Below, in pieces: positions 36,569 to 51,100 of a DNA stretch of 64,000 nt. The notes beneath the pieces are model-generated. The model had not been told where the DNA came from, ran no database searches, and saw only the letters and a list, made by a program, of their open reading frames with translations. Within the stretch, counting starts at the first letter, position 1; the number at the start of each line of letters is the position of its first letter. Where the stretch lies: assembly GCA_037389465.1 (NCBI GenBank), contig JAZARR010000172.1, positions 6,023,501 to 6,087,500 of the forward strand, written 5' to 3'. The position numbers were made by a program, and so were the translations under genes. The DNA is from Baylisascaris procyonis (Eukaryota; Nematoda; Chromadorea; Rhabditida; Ascarididae).

Positions 36569-36725
36569 GGCATTAATGAGAAAGCCTTTTCCTCTCACGC
36601 CAATATTTGCAAATGCCTCGTAAGAAGAGAGTAGGTTGTCTCATGTTGACTTTGGGGCTATGAAGTAGCGAAACATTCGATGAGTGAATTTGTTTACTGC
36701 AAAGGCGATAAACGGGTGAATAAGC

Positions 36726-36798
36726 AACGTTATAAGATGAATATAGAGACAGCCGCCGCATGAGCAAGCGGCTGTCTATATATTCATCTTATAATGTT
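36726..36798. other. 73-nt near-perfect stem-loop
   Basis: Arms of 31 nt (36726-36756 and 36768-36798) are reverse complements with two mismatches; loop of 11 nt (CGCATGAGCAA). The arm centre is TTATAAGATGAATATA followed by GACAGCCGC. Size fits a microRNA precursor, but the pairing is more perfect than usual for animals, so a tiny foldback element is as likely. Confidence 0.7.
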
Positions 36799-39700
36799 GG
36801 CTGTTTTTGTGGCATTTCATCTTCATCGCTTTCGAGTTCATTCGTTCCCTTTTTTAGCACTTCTCATTCCAAGCAATGACCGCATCATTCAACTCGCTTC
36901 ATTCTATAAATAGCAAAAGTGGCCACTTATAAGATTTGGTTAATACCTGCCATTTCTTTATACTTTACGGTCGAAGAGTTAATCAATAGGTTGTCCTCTA
37001 AATAATTGCTGTATTGTATTCCAGCAGTTCATGCGCATAAGCTGTGGATACGGATTTATTGTTATCCTGGGATCAGCTATGTAGCGTGACTTCGCGTTAG
37101 CTGAGTTCTTTATCGATTGGGTATGGCATTGTTTGCTTACCGAAAGGCTTGATAATAAACCATTTTCTAAAGTTGTAGGTAATCGATATAAGTTTATTTG
37201 TTCGTTTTCGTTGGTCGCCCAAAAGCATTTATCTCACCACTAGAAAAAATTCGATGCGCTAATATAAATGGAAAATCACTGCCATCCAATCTCCTCTTAG
37301 CGAGTTGCACTTTAAAAAGCCGATGAACCCTTCCTATCTTCTATTTTCTTTTCGTTTCTCTCCTCCATCCTCTCTCTCTTTCTTTTTCAACGCATTCTGC
37401 ATATCAAGAAGGCAATTTGCATATATCCATTAATAGCGTGAATAGCACTCAGCGCTTAAAACGTACATATCGATATCTTCAAATATCGCACTCTAATTTC
37501 CGAAAGCCAATTCACTTATCGCATTTCTCATTTATCCATTGCAAATGGACTCATTCATCGTTGCTATCAATCGCCTTTTTCGTCCGGCGGACTTAGAAGA
37601 AAAATGAGGAAAATGCAAGATAGATGCACTGCGGCAACGAAAACCATATTCGATGGGATAAATAATGAATTGTCAATATTATTTTTAAATGCATACTATG
37701 CGTTGACAATTATGGGTAATATCACTAATGAAAATAAAACAATCCGGGAATATCTGAAATATTAAAATATTAGTGATATTGAACATTAGGGAATGGACTA
37801 AGGAATTATTGTTTAGCCTTTGCTGGCATGTGATGGTGTCAACCTTCTAATAAAGCCTCCTTTAATTATGCTGAAATATCTAAGACAAATATTACGCCAG
37901 TATTGACTTCATAAAGTAAGAGCTCTTTTTGATGCAAAATCAAAAAATATTATTGTTGAGCCTAGTATTGCATAGCATATTGTATTATCGAGCGCCTAAT
38001 ATATAAAATGCGCGTTGTGCTTATTGCGACTAGCTACAAAGAAATATTGAGGCTGTTAAATTAGTTGAAGTCCACTATTCGATGACCAGTACAAAACAAA
38101 ACCCATCTTTTCACAGTACATAGGGGGCCATTGGTTCATATTTAATGATACTAATTAGTTAGCGTCATTTACATAAAATTCTGATGAAGTTCATCAGCCA
38201 GAATTCGAGAGTTTTTTGCCTAGACTAAATTTTACTCAATACTTAAGGAAAACGAAAATCAACTGCCTTGATAGTAAGTTTTATTCTACATTATTGTGCA
38301 TTGCTATCGACGATGGGAACATTTACACACTTAATGGAAGCATTATAGATCATTGGTAATGAACAATGCGATGGGAAGTAGGAAGTGCAATTGGGTTATT
38401 TCATGCTTCGTTTCATAACATTCACTAAGCCATGGAACAATCACAAACTCTTATCAGTCTTTAATCATCCTTTAGGCTGAAATACTTAAAGGACAATTAT
38501 CCACAAAGAGCATAATCGGTACAAGCGAAACGTGTTTCTTTCTTTGGGATAAATTTTTCATATTTCCTAGTCTCATAGATGTTAAAGGACAAAGGGCTGT
38601 AACGGTAACGATAATTGTTGACTCAGATAAGATAATCGAAATTATTTTCATCGTCAATTAACAAGCAGTTATTGAGAAAACGTATTTTATAGTCATATTC
38701 ACAAGGACGAGGACAAATGAGATGAACTGGAAAGTCTGTGTCTGTCTCTCTGCGCATCAAATGTCCCTTCTTGAGGTTTTTGCTGAAAGAGAAACAGCCC
38801 AGGTTTTCTGATGAAAAAATTTACGGCTTTTGTCTCAGAGGAAAACGTTTTTCTTCTTGGAAATTGCAAATTGTTCTGCTACGTTAGGCGATTTCTCCGA
38901 TCTGCTAAAATCCGTTTCATTTCCTTTTTTTAAGTTTGAATATAGAGTCCCTCTTTGCTCCATATACGGCATCCGGAAAATCCTGCCTAACATTTTGCAT
39001 CGTTCTCCCTGCCCTCCCTCTCCCTATCTCTCTCCTGTTTTTTCCTCCTTCCTTCTCTCTGTCTTCTCCTCTCTCTCCTGCCTCCCTCCTTCTCCACTTC
39101 TCTCCCTCTTCCCCCTTTCTCTGGCCTCCCTCATCCACTCTCTCCTCCTCTTTTTTCAGTCGCTTCGGAGGAAAGCATCCGATTGGTTAGTTCATTTTTT
39201 CTCCTTCAAGCTATTTTAACTTCTAAGATTTCGTACTAAAGTGTCTGTTCATGAGCTATTGGAAATTTGATATGCCATTTCTGAAATTCAAGACTTTTAT
39301 GCCATATTGGCCGTCCTACTTCAGCTTCTATTACATTAGCCTAGCCAAAAAATGAGTGAAGTGTGGTGATATATTAGGGTTTTAGTTGCGAATAACCTCA
39401 AACTTGGATTCCCGCGGGAGGTTCTCGATGCCCTATGAGCAAGTCGGCGAATCTCAGAACCAAGATAAGAGTCTAAAGAAGTGCAGTATAATTTTTGTCT
39501 ATTATGAAAACTTATTTGGAACTTGACATTGCTCATTGAATCTGCATAAAAAGGATGAAAATCTTGATTACAAACATACTCAAACTTTAAGGGAAAAATG
39601 TGTATTCTGTTTCTTGCGCTTTAACAAATCTATAAGGTGTATTGTGTCAAGGCGACGTGCATATGCATATTTGTCTATCTGTTCGTTAGCTTCAAATTGA

Positions 39701-42700
39701 AGCCAGTGAAGTCTTAAAGATTATGGAATTTGAATAATTACTCTACAACATCGGGTTCACCTGTGGCAACTTTTTGCGTCATTTTTGTAAAGATTTCAGG
39801 AAGAAGTACTCGTACAAAATACTTCTAAAATTCTGTGCACGTATTACGGCTTTGAATCCACATTTTGTAGGGATCAGATTAAAAAACGACTCCCTGACAG
39901 AAGAATTATAAAAGAGGTTGCTTGCTTGGATATGAAGGCAGTATTCCTTATCTCTGCTATTATTTCTTATCAGCTGATGAAATTACCTGCTACGATAAGA
40001 TGAATTATCAAAATTGTATAGGTTCATTGACATGCTCTTTTTCACATATTTAAAAAAAAACATTTATTTTTAATATGCTAGTCAATATTCATACTGGAAA
40101 AACATTGAAAATCGGTCAATGACCCTACTCTGATATTCATTATAATAATTAAGAGAAATTTTTTTTACTAGTTGCGTAAATAAATATTACACTTTGGTAT
40201 TGCCAAGCGGAAGATGTTCTCAGTTGACCAAATATTCACATAACAACGCCAATATTTTGGCACTAGCCAAAATAATTTCATCACTATCGAGATGAAATAT
40301 GTCGTTTCATTTGTTCTATAGGGAAATGTTCAACTTTCGTGCTCAGCTTTATAATGTGGAACATTAGAGTCGGTGCTATTCCCTTGGTTGTTGCATAAGT
40401 TTTTTTCATGTCTGTAGTTGGACGCGTTGTCGTTGTCCACCAAATATTGCAAACGTCCATCGTTTTACATTAAACATAAAACGCGTTAAAGAAGAGTACT
40501 GAGAAGAAAAGAAGTTTACATATCAAGCTATGCATAGTGAACATAATTAACGCATACCTGAATGCTTTAAGATTAATTATTGCGTTCGATATATTAACAA
40601 AATATATATTGATGATCGTTTGATAAGCTTCAGGTCTATAACTATATCAGATTACTTTCCGTCTAGTGAACCTGCGTCTTTTTATTACATATGTAAATAG
40701 ATATTACAGCTCTACAACCCACATACTGGAACATTTTTAATTGGATCAATTTAAAAGAACAAATAAAATGCCGATTGCTTATAAAATTCCCTTAATTTTG
40801 CAAGCTAAAAGAGAGAGAAATGAGTTTCAGTAAGTTTAAAGATAAAGCTCTTAGTTTATGAACACAAATTGAATGGACGTAAAGAAAAGAATTTCACGAG
40901 AGTGCAACAACGAGAAATCGGCAATAAATTAGTTATGTATGAATAAATGGATACGGTTCGGGTTTTGATGTCTGAAGAGACACCAATAATGTTTGGTTAT
41001 GGTGCATTGAAAGGAAATCTCATCGATTTATATTAAAGCCTCAATGCGAATGGCTTTCATGGGCAAGAAGCATTCATCGCTCATAAGCTCTCTTCTTCTT
41101 CTTCCTCTCACAATTTCCTACTCTTCTCGTCTTAAAAATATTTTGCTCTATCTATTTTTATGTGATATAATGATTTATTATTTTTACATGAAAGGTAAGA
41201 AAACTTTCAGAAATATTGAACACGTAGAAACATTTCCATAGTGATTTTCCTAACTGAAAACGCTGTGAAAGGATATTCGCATAACTTTTTTCTTAAATGA
41301 GATGCTTGCACAGTCAGGGTCGATCTTTTCCGGAGCTTCTAGTATCACAGGTTTCCACCAAAATAGAGAGCAAAACATCCAAGTCTGAGCTTTGTATTCA
41401 CCGCAAACATTTAAAAAGAATAGTCTAGCCATTATTATTAGACCATCACGAAATTGTCAATTTGTGGCTAGGTTTAGTACTGTAAATGTTAGAATTCAGT
41501 CATTCATTCACGTCACATAAACGCTGAAATCAATGGCGCATACAAATGAGCAATGGGGATTAGTATCCATTGTGCCCATGGGTAAAAGTTGCGGGTTCTT
41601 TCTTTTAGAACGACCTAAAGTTGAAGACAGAACTATTCTCGACGAGCACTGAAAGATTTCCTTTCCAGAAGCACGACCTGATGAGGTTTTGCGCGTGAAC
41701 ACAAGCTTGAAGCTTTTCGAAGAATGAGCCGTTTCCTCGAAGGTTTATCTCGATGATTAACAATTGGCGTTCAGCATTACTGGTTCGTTTGCCAGATTTG
41801 AATCGGAATCTAGTCGCTGATCGATGACTATCATTAGTGTTATTTACCAACAAATATTTATGAACAAGTTTATAACCCACTGGAGCGTCATTAATGCACT
41901 TAGTTACCTTTTTAATGTTTTCTTTCAAACGCTCACAAAAACGCATTATGCGTACTATATGTCTGTTCATATTTTGTTGGTTTATTTGATCAGCCTGACA
42001 TTGGTCTGTTGGTCACTCTGCATATATTGGTCTGTCTAGCAGTCCAAAATAATAAATAGGAAACGACTGATACTTAATTTATGCAATTTGGTCAGTGTTG
42101 CTCATATTACACAGCGAATTCTTTCTTTCTGCATGTTTTGATACTGAGGATTTTAGCTTTCTGCTTATTCATGACTTTATTCTTAAAGGTTTTGGCTAAT
42201 GATTTTGGCATATCTTTCAACTCCTTTGGCATGTCTCATCATTAATGTTCTGCAAATATTCACCTGAAGCCTGTCATAACGAAACGTTTTTTAGGCGTGC
42301 GACATGAGGAGAAGTTCTCACCTTCATAATAGGTGGGATTATTTAAGTCTGAGTTTATACTAAAGTTTTCATCGTTACGGGGTTCTGAGCATCATTTCCA
42401 TTTGTCTATTTGAGCACCCTCGCTTGATGCCAGAGAGATGTGAAACATTTGGAATATAGCTGGCTGGCTAAATAACAGCACTATTTCCACAAAACGAAAA
42501 CTGAAATTCAGAAGGCAATTGTTGTGGTTATAAAAAGATATGATGTAGGTAAGCTTTCCTAATAATAAAAATTAGTTGCCTGTCAAGACTTTAGGCATCA
42601 TCTATACGTTGATATAGATCACTGTTTTATTTTCATCTTTTTTTTTTTTTTTGATCTTGTGATAAGAGTGCTATGGTGAGGCAATAAAATTCTTGCAAAT

Positions 42701-45700
42701 GTGCTGTCAGAAGGGGAGCTCTCGGTTGGGCGCTAAATGGAAGGTGGGACGGGGTGATCCATCCTTCAATTAATCATACTTGCAATAAGCTGGTCAGGAA
42801 ATGTGCCAGCGAAATTCGAATAGAAAGGAGCTCTGGCACCAGTAAAACAACCAAAAGAAACTTTCAGTTCTTTCGTGCTAAAAAATTTCGCCCCAATTAT
42901 TTGGTTATATAAAACAAAGGAATCTGTTTCATCATTAACGAGATGATGCTGCTTAAAAACGGCTCCGCTTAGAATCAGCAATCAGAATTGCTCAGACATA
43001 AATAGAGAGCTAGCTCCTTCGATAAGGGAATGTTACGAAATGCTGGAAAAAATTCTTTCATTTATGGAATATTTCAGCATTCTTTAAGAGTGACTTTGAT
43101 TCGATCAACCTTTCACTCGAGTTAACCGTCAATGTTGAAATGATGAACACTTTAAATAGGGAGAAAACGCTGCTGTTTGGTGTAAAGTTCTATCTATCCT
43201 CTGTTATCGCCTGTGATCCTCATTAAATTATGCGGGGTTAAGTGAATTTGTTTTTTAAAATAGAAATTCCGTGATTATCTAGCAGTGAATGCGCTTAATA
43301 AGAGAAAGATGATTGAATGAGAGACCACTTTTTATAATACTTAATTGTGATTACAGTAATAATTGTAATTATAATGATTATTTATAATACCGATAATAAT
43401 AATAATAATAAAAAAATTTCAGTGGTATTTCTAGTTTACAAGTCAATTTCTTTCTTTACAATTTTCATAAGATTTCCTGTGTACTGAAGCGTCTACTTCA
43501 ATTTTCTTTTTCGAAAGTAACATTGCGTAGCATTACGACTGCACTTTCATCTTTGAGCTAATGGAATATTAGATAATTTTTTTTCAAAAGAGCTCGCAGT
43601 AATTTGCAAATATTCAGAGGTTGCCCATATTTAAGAGTAGGGCTGTATGTTCCATTAAATCCCTTCCCATTAAAATATAAACTCAGATGGAATTCGATGC
43701 TAAAATTTGGAAATGAAAAATCTCCATTTGGAAATAAACAAGAGAAGGCTTTCTATACAAATAATTCAAACATTAAATATGCGTGACTTAAGTATATTTA
43801 AGAAATTTTTTTTATAGAAAATTGCCACCTTAAGTGCGACATCTTTTCGTATAATGAACGCCCCAAAATGTAGCGCTATATTGTGAAGGCAGCAATTAAT
43901 GCCTCCACTCATTGTGCACACACAACGCACTCCTCACTTTTATATAAAAACGAACACATTTCCTTACATAATCACTATAATATTCACTTATGCTGCAATA
44001 TCATAATAAGAGTATCGTCATATTCATATGCTAATCACAAATGAGACGAAGTATAGAAAAACTATTTTTGAAAAAATCGGCGACTATGAAAATGCTTGGA
44101 TAAAGAATTGGAAAAGAACAATCGAGAATTTTGGTCACCTTTCGACCGAGTAGAACTTCTGAACGCTGTGAATTCCAAACTATAGGTAGACGGGATTTAT
44201 AATATTGCTGTATTAAAGAAAATATGCAACCAGTTAGAGATAGCAGAAATTAAAACCAGCCCAAACTGACACCATCCATCGTCACCTCCAGATTCCTTTT
44301 TCCGTTCATATCATTTCTTACCAGTGGATTTCTAACCAATGCACCATTTATAACTGATGCTTTCTCTATTTTCACACGATCGCTACATCCAATATCAGAG
44401 AATGATAACAGATTTAGAAAAGAATCGTTTTTTGAGGAATGTTGAATGCTTATTTTTACTTTTAATTCTGAAGAAAAAGCTTATTTGTTTAGTTCGGCGA
44501 TGCCTCATTCATATGAGTGACATTTATAAAAGCAAATCTTGCATAGAGATTTTCAAGTTTATATGCTAATGCTGATGAGCGATAATTAGATTCTCGCTGA
44601 TCATCATTGTTGTATATGTATGCAATCAAGCAAAGATAAGCATGCCATTAGTGGAGATTTTTTCGGTAAACTTTAGCATCTCCTGTTTATTTCCGGTTCA
44701 ATAGTTTTAACGCGCTATTGCAAATTTGTGTTTGTAAAGCGCATTACCATAAGTGAATTTGTCAGTCTCGTAGTTTCAACTCAATAACCACTAAAATTCG
44801 GGCAGCGAAATTTGAGCACTATATTAATTGCTTCTATACCAATGATCAGGTTGATCTGTCAATTTAGAAACGAGTCGTAAACCTTTAAGTGTGCTGGAAA
44901 ATTTGCATAAATTCCCATTCTGGTGAATTTTTATTGCGCATCTATCAAGGCCGAAGAAGAAAGAATCAACTACAAAAAGTTTCTAAAAAGACTGGATCGG
45001 TTAAAATTTATATCCATTATCGCATACTCTTTATCATTTGAAGGTTAATTATGACAGCGATTGCTGCTTTGAGCGATATGCAAAAACGCAGATCGTGAAA
45101 ACTTTTCTAATATGTTCATCCACTTTTTTCCTCAAAATTTCACTCTCGAATCCATTCATGATATCGTAGGAATATCTAACCAATCGAACTGGGTCGACAG
45201 TTCCATTATCCGCTCAATGGTTGTTTCAACAGCTAGGCAGTGGAGGGGTAATTGACAAAATTCATTCGCTGAATTGCTTTACCTGGTTACCGATCGGTAC
45301 TCAAAAGGTGACAGGTGAAAAAGCGAAAAAAAAATCGAGACATTTCGGCCGGTTGAATTTCAAAGAATGCCATCATCCGGGTCAAATGATTTTAAACATG
45401 TTGACGAAGGTCCCTAAATAAGTACCATCCGCTTAAAAAACCACGAAAGAAAAATTATTGCAAAAAAAATTACATATTTTCTCATCCGTTTCAAACAAGT
45501 ACACATCTATAATTTTATTATAACTTGATAAATCGAAAAAAGTGGTTGAATTAAGGATTGTGATGATCAATTGTTGCTTCACTGCTTTATTCCTCGATCG
45601 ATTAAAGAGTGGCATCACAAAAATGAATGAAAGCTGCAACGAATGAAAATGGCAGGAAATTAGACGATTTTATCGATGCAATAAAAATGTGCAACAATTC

Positions 45701-48130
45701 TTAAGCTTTCTTCTAATGCTTTCAGTGAGAATATTTGAGACGTAGTGCTAATGTTTCCGAGGCATTATTTCATTAAAGATTTTGCCACATTTGGTGGAAA
45801 AAAGAACGACGAATCGATTCTCCATCAAAGCTCTTTATCGTTGGCCACATAAACAGCAAATGTCATTCGATAAATGCGTGCACAAATTGTGCTGTTTATT
45901 CAGTTCCAAGGGCATAGAGAGCAAGATAGCTGGCTCAGAGATGGAATCAGAATTACCGATTTAACCTTTTTCATCGTTGCCGCTTGCTTGAAGTTTATCA
46001 TTTTCTTCAACTTCAACAGCACACTTGTTATTTACTCACAGTTCATTTACTATCTAATCAGAATCCTTTATGATGAGTTTCATGTGTTGACGTAAACTTT
46101 CAGGTTTCGATAATGCACAAATAAAACATTCATTGGAAGATCAAACTGCTCAGTAAACTAAAAAACATTGGTTTTTAGAAACGTTTAAAATTAATTCCGC
46201 AAATTCATTAATCCTTGCATTTGCTACTCGAAAAAAACGACTTGAAAACAAGGAAAAACGCCAAAGTTTCTCTAATGAAGCAAAACTTTGTGAGTGATTA
46301 ATAGCGGTGAATTTTGCAGTCTTATTCGATTAGGTGTAATTACTTGATGAAACTTCCACCTTTTGCATTTAAGCACTTAGTGAGGAAGTGGCCCTATGCA
46401 ACCTTTCGAAGCTAATAAGCACATTACCTACACGTTATATTACCTTTTCAAAAGGTAATCCAATCTCAAATTGCGAATACTTCAAATATAAAACCCTCAT
46501 CGTGTAGCTGTTGCAGTCTTTCAGAACAATGCCAGCGATGAAATGCATTTCATAAAACAAGTTCATATTTCTCACTGCGAACAGAATAAGACTGATAAGA
46601 AAATTGAACACAATTACTTACACAGGTTCATATTTCTCTCTCATTTCGTTCCCCCATTTTTCAGGCATTCAAACTGCTATCTGTATATTTGGACTTATAC
46701 GAGTAAACGTTCAGCATCCCTCGTTCATGGTCTTACCACACCACAAACTAATCTTCCTCATAGCCAATCACTGTGCATATGAGCAGTGAGAAAGTGAAAA
46801 GAGCTGTGGTTATTTTTTAAAAAAATAAATTGTTTTAAAGCTTAAGACATTAATAACCTCTCAAAAATTATTTAGGGACCAAGAAACTTCTATAAATTCA
46901 AGAGGCTTCCGAATTTCTCCTCATTTCCCTCAATATGCGCAATAATTGTCCTTTATATAATCGTATAAACTTCATTATTTTCTTCACTCATATACTGTTG
47001 CTCTTAAAAATTTACTTATCAGTAAAAGATGATCAATATTTTCCAATGCAGAGATAAACATGGAGAATATTATGACAAATTTTCGACAATATTTAGCTAT
47101 TTTGATTAGAGCCAAAAAAAAATTCTGTTATCGGCGCATGACAGAAGAATTGTTGCTCCCTTTTGGCAACAAAAGAAATTATATGTTGCACTGGATAAGA
47201 ACAGTCAAAAATTATACGCAGTCTATCCGGTTTTATTCACTTTTAAAATATCGCAATCTTGCAACAAAAAATGAAGTTTATATCTCACCAATAGTCACCA
47301 ATGAAATCAGCAAAGGGCGATGCGAAGACACGCCTCTTCCTCAATGCGAAGAAACGCCGTAAACGATGTCCACTTCTTCGTTCAGCGCTCCATCAAGTTC
47401 CGCTCTTAGTTTGTTTATAGGGCTATACAATTGTACAGCAAGTGTTTTCTGGTGGCAATTAGACACAGATAGAGGAAATGGGAAAAGCTGTTCAGGCATA
47501 CGCAAGCAATGTTCTCTTTCTTTTCAACTTTATGTTCTGAGATGTCATTTCATTAAAAAATTTCACAAGACAAATTCAAATTCATATTGAGAGAAATAGT
47601 ATGAAAATTATTCTCATTCTTTTAAAAACCATATGGATTAAATATTGGCTGCAGAGAAATCCATGACTTTCTTCAGCAAAATAGTATAAATATTCGATAT
47701 TTTTAATCGAATTTTTTTTCGATGCATAATTTCTAAAGCAATGAGATTTGTTTGCCTTATTTTATTGCCTATCCTATGAGCACACATTCTGAGGCTGAAG
47801 CGGGCGGTAACTCGATCAACTCGAAGATAAATGTCCATTCCCTGGAGGTATCTTTCCGTGACTTATTCCACCTACTCATAAATATGAAAAGTGATAGATT
47901 TGACTTAGTTTTATGCCACTGATCGATGGCATTGCGCGAAATGCTTCATTTATTAGTGTTTGATGGGAATAACAAATACTTCAAATATATGAGGTTCACA
48001 AATCAAATACGACTATTTCAAAGGGTGAATGACTCAATATTAGGCATTATGTTATCGCGCATGTGTGTTTCCTGTCCATCCTATGCTAAAATGTGATGAC
48101 AATGCTACGACAGAATGCCACTCATTCAAC
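36799..48130. other. Intergenic, no gene recognised
   Basis: Over 11 kb without a recognisable exon. It holds a 12-bp inverted repeat (37717-37729 and 37769-37780), a 150-bp CT-rich tract (39003-39160), an (AAT)n stretch near 43388-43410, a T run near 42640, and short open frames. Open frames at 41605-41970 (minus) and 47060-47362 (plus) reach 100-121 codons but have no family likeness. A 39-nt interval near 46665-46702 has a good acceptor (TTTTTCAG) and donor (GTAAAC), so an unrecognised gene is possible. Confidence 0.4.
39003..39160. repeat. Polypyrimidine (CT-rich) low-complexity tract
   Basis: About 150 bp almost entirely C and T on the plus strand, ending in TTTTTTCAG. It creates paired artefactual open frames on both strands (Leu/Ser/Pro-rich and Glu/Arg/Gly-rich). 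Confidence 0.85.
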
Positions 48131-48184
48131 ACGAATCATTGCAAGCCTACTTCCAGAGCGTAGTCATGGCTTGCAATGACTCGT
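48131..48184. other. 54-nt stem-loop
   Basis: Arms ACGAATCATTGCAAGCC (48131-48147) and GGCTTGCAATGACTCGT (48168-48184) pair over 17 bp with one non-Watson-Crick position; the inner TAC and GTA can add three more pairs. Loop about 14-20 nt. Candidate small-RNA hairpin or chance inverted repeat. Confidence 0.6.
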
Positions 48185-51100
48185 ATAGAAAAATTCACCT
48201 TTTAAACGCTATTTTTGATTGTTACGTATGACGCTTATATATAATTTTTATGCTGCTTAGAATTGTTGTTGCAAAATATAAAGGAACAATTGAATCTGAG
48301 AATCCAGCAGTTCTCCATTTTTTATTAATCGAGTCATTTTCTGATTATTGGAATTTTTTCAGAAATTTTAGAAGATATCAGCATCAGGGAGGTCCATCAT
48401 AAACAATCATATGATACCAGTCGAATCGTATCTTTTTGAAGGAAATCTCTCGATTTCTTTGCATCACTCGAACACAAAGTTTCCTTACTATCCCTTAAGG
48501 CTAAAAAATTGCATCCAATGAAAGGTTCAGTACTTCACAATTTCATTATCGAATATCTGGCAAAACAGATTTCTAAAATTGATCTTTCCAAATATTTTTT
48601 ACACATTTCGGCGCTGATTTAGAAATTAAATTTTCACAATTTTCTCTTGAATTCAATGCAAAAATTTATAAATTTGGAATACTACCTCTCGACTCTTTTC
48701 ATTGTTATCCAACACGCAAGTAGCGGCTTCTTCCGATTATGTTTATATAAAGAGCAACCATAATATACGCTGATCAATTTTCATGAAGCGAGTGGATAAT
48801 ATACCCAGATCCAAAGAATAACTCTTTAGAGCTCGGTTCATTATAGCACTACCCATCGGTCCATGTTCAATATCTAATGGCATATCTCAGACGTTATTGA
48901 AGCAATTTCTATTCTATGATTTAGAGTAAGAAAGCGAAGTGAAACATTCACAATAGAACAGAACAGGTAGAATATGCTAGAACAGAATGAAATATGATGA
49001 AAAGGGACAAAATAAGAGACAAAATAAACTAAGATAAAATAAAATAAAATGAAATATGATAAAACAGTAGAATGAAATAAAATTGAACAGAATAGGATAG
49101 AACAGAATTCCTAGAATCGAATTCCTGCAATATAAAACTGATCGCGTGTTAAATCTCGTGGCACAGTTCAAACGCTCAACAACTCTTAACTTGGTAAAAG
49201 TTCTTTACAAACGCGCTGTTACTGCTTTCACTCATAGATTCTACTATAAGTTTTCATAAGGACGATGAATTTATTGTGTACGAAATGATGATAGTTTTTA
49301 TTGTAGATGATAATCATAATACTTTTACTGCCATTCGTTTCTGCCTCATCCGATGATGTCATCATAAATCGTCCATTAAATCGAGTTGAATTCTCCGACT
49401 TATTATTGGAATACAACTCTAATTATGCTGACGAACCGACAAAATCGATCGAGGTTAATTAAGAAAGCTTTGCTTTGTTATCTTACGTTTTGCTTTGATA
49501 TCTCTTTGGTATATTTATCAATAAGTGGCTACCTCTTGATCTGTACCACAGAAGCAGTATTTCAGTGTGAAGAAAATAGCTTCGAGAAGCGCCGTCATCT
49601 GAACTCTAAAATGCCTTCGAAAGACAAATAAATCTTTTAATCGCTGATTCTAGAAGTTTATTTTCGTATTTAGTTCAGTTTAAAGGGCTGCTTGAGATAG
49701 CAAAATAATTGAGAGCGTTAAAAAATTGCAGTCGTTAGCTCAAAAATGTGGTCCAGCAAGCATTCGATTGTTTATCACATTTTGATAGCTCAGAACTTCT
49801 TGAATCTCTTCAGCTAAATTTGCATAATTAACGCTTGTACCGATAATTCATTCAGACAGAAATGCGTCGATTTAACCAAACCATTTTAGAATTGAGACAC
49901 AATACCTGTGTCATAGACTCTAGGAGAATAGAGCTTAGGAAATATGTGATTTGAAAAATAAAACACTATTTTCTACAATATCTATTTGTTCAGTCTGTTG
50001 TATCGTTCATCCAGTCTACAGTGTCTATTATGCAACGTGCAATATCTATCTGTCCACTCTACAGTACCTAATTATGCAATGTACAGTATCCATCGTTCAG
50101 TCTCAACATCTGTTTATTCTACAACATCTATTTTTGCAGTAGAAAATATCTCTTTAATCATTCAACCATTACTATTATAGACTGTCAGGTGTTTTGAAAA
50201 TTTCTATGTAATACTTTAAGCGTTGAATGAGCAAACGTTGCTTTAAAAAAAATCGAAAATGATATAATAAGTTACTCTAAAAATTCTTAAAAGCAGCAAG
50301 TGGTAACCACTTTTTATTTGTTCAGAGTGAACATCAACTAATATCATTTTATTAATTCCTTCTTATATATGTCAAATGTTTTGCACGTTAGTGGAACCTT
50401 ATTCGCTTTAAAATGCTTATCATTGTTGTGAATGCTCCCAGTTACTTTATTTCAAAGTCATCGACAAACAAATGAAAATAAAGAATGAAGATTTGCTATA
50501 ATCCTTTAACGTTTAATGTCTCAAGCTTTTCTTAAAGGGTAATATTAGCAGATGAGGATAAACTTATCTGAAATTCTAAATCCTTCCACGTCATACGAAG
50601 GATAATGCTCTTTTCTTAGCTTAAAATGTCTACAGTTTTCTTGTAATCTCAGAATACGGTTGATTGGTCACTAGCAGATGTGGCTGGGGGACGGCGAATG
50701 AATAGTAAGCAAGAAAGGGAAAGGAAGCATTTCTTTGCACCATTTCCTTTCACCATATACAGGAACCACACCTTCATAGATCTATCACAGCTAGAAGGCT
50801 GTCAACCGGCATTCCCTCAAGCGATCCAGCCTGTAGGAAATTAAGTCGAATAGAAGAAAAACTAAAATAACATTTATTTGCTAGGCTCAGCAATATTCAA
50901 AAGACGTAGTAAGAAGCGAAGAAATATAGGGAAGGAAAACACGACAGGAGCGGATAGTAATAAAAATAAGGATTTGTGACTCCTTTAGTGTTCCTTCAGC
51001 TTGAAAGAAACCGGAAGACAGATTCCATTTAGCACCGCTCTTAAAGCATGCGCTCTATTTTTTAAGTGTCTCAATGTGGAAAGAATGTGCTTGCATATCG

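Noticed and set aside
38830..39219. 129-codon plus-strand frame and opposing Glu/Arg-rich frame
   Set aside because: Produced by a CT-rich low-complexity tract; no start context, splice pattern or family likeness.
41605..41970. 121-codon minus-strand frame
   Set aside because: No recognisable motif and no splice-consistent neighbour; kept only as a remark in the intergenic entry.
47060..47362. 100-codon plus-strand frame with ATG
   Set aside because: Composition follows the AT-rich background; no motif, signal peptide or neighbour supports it.
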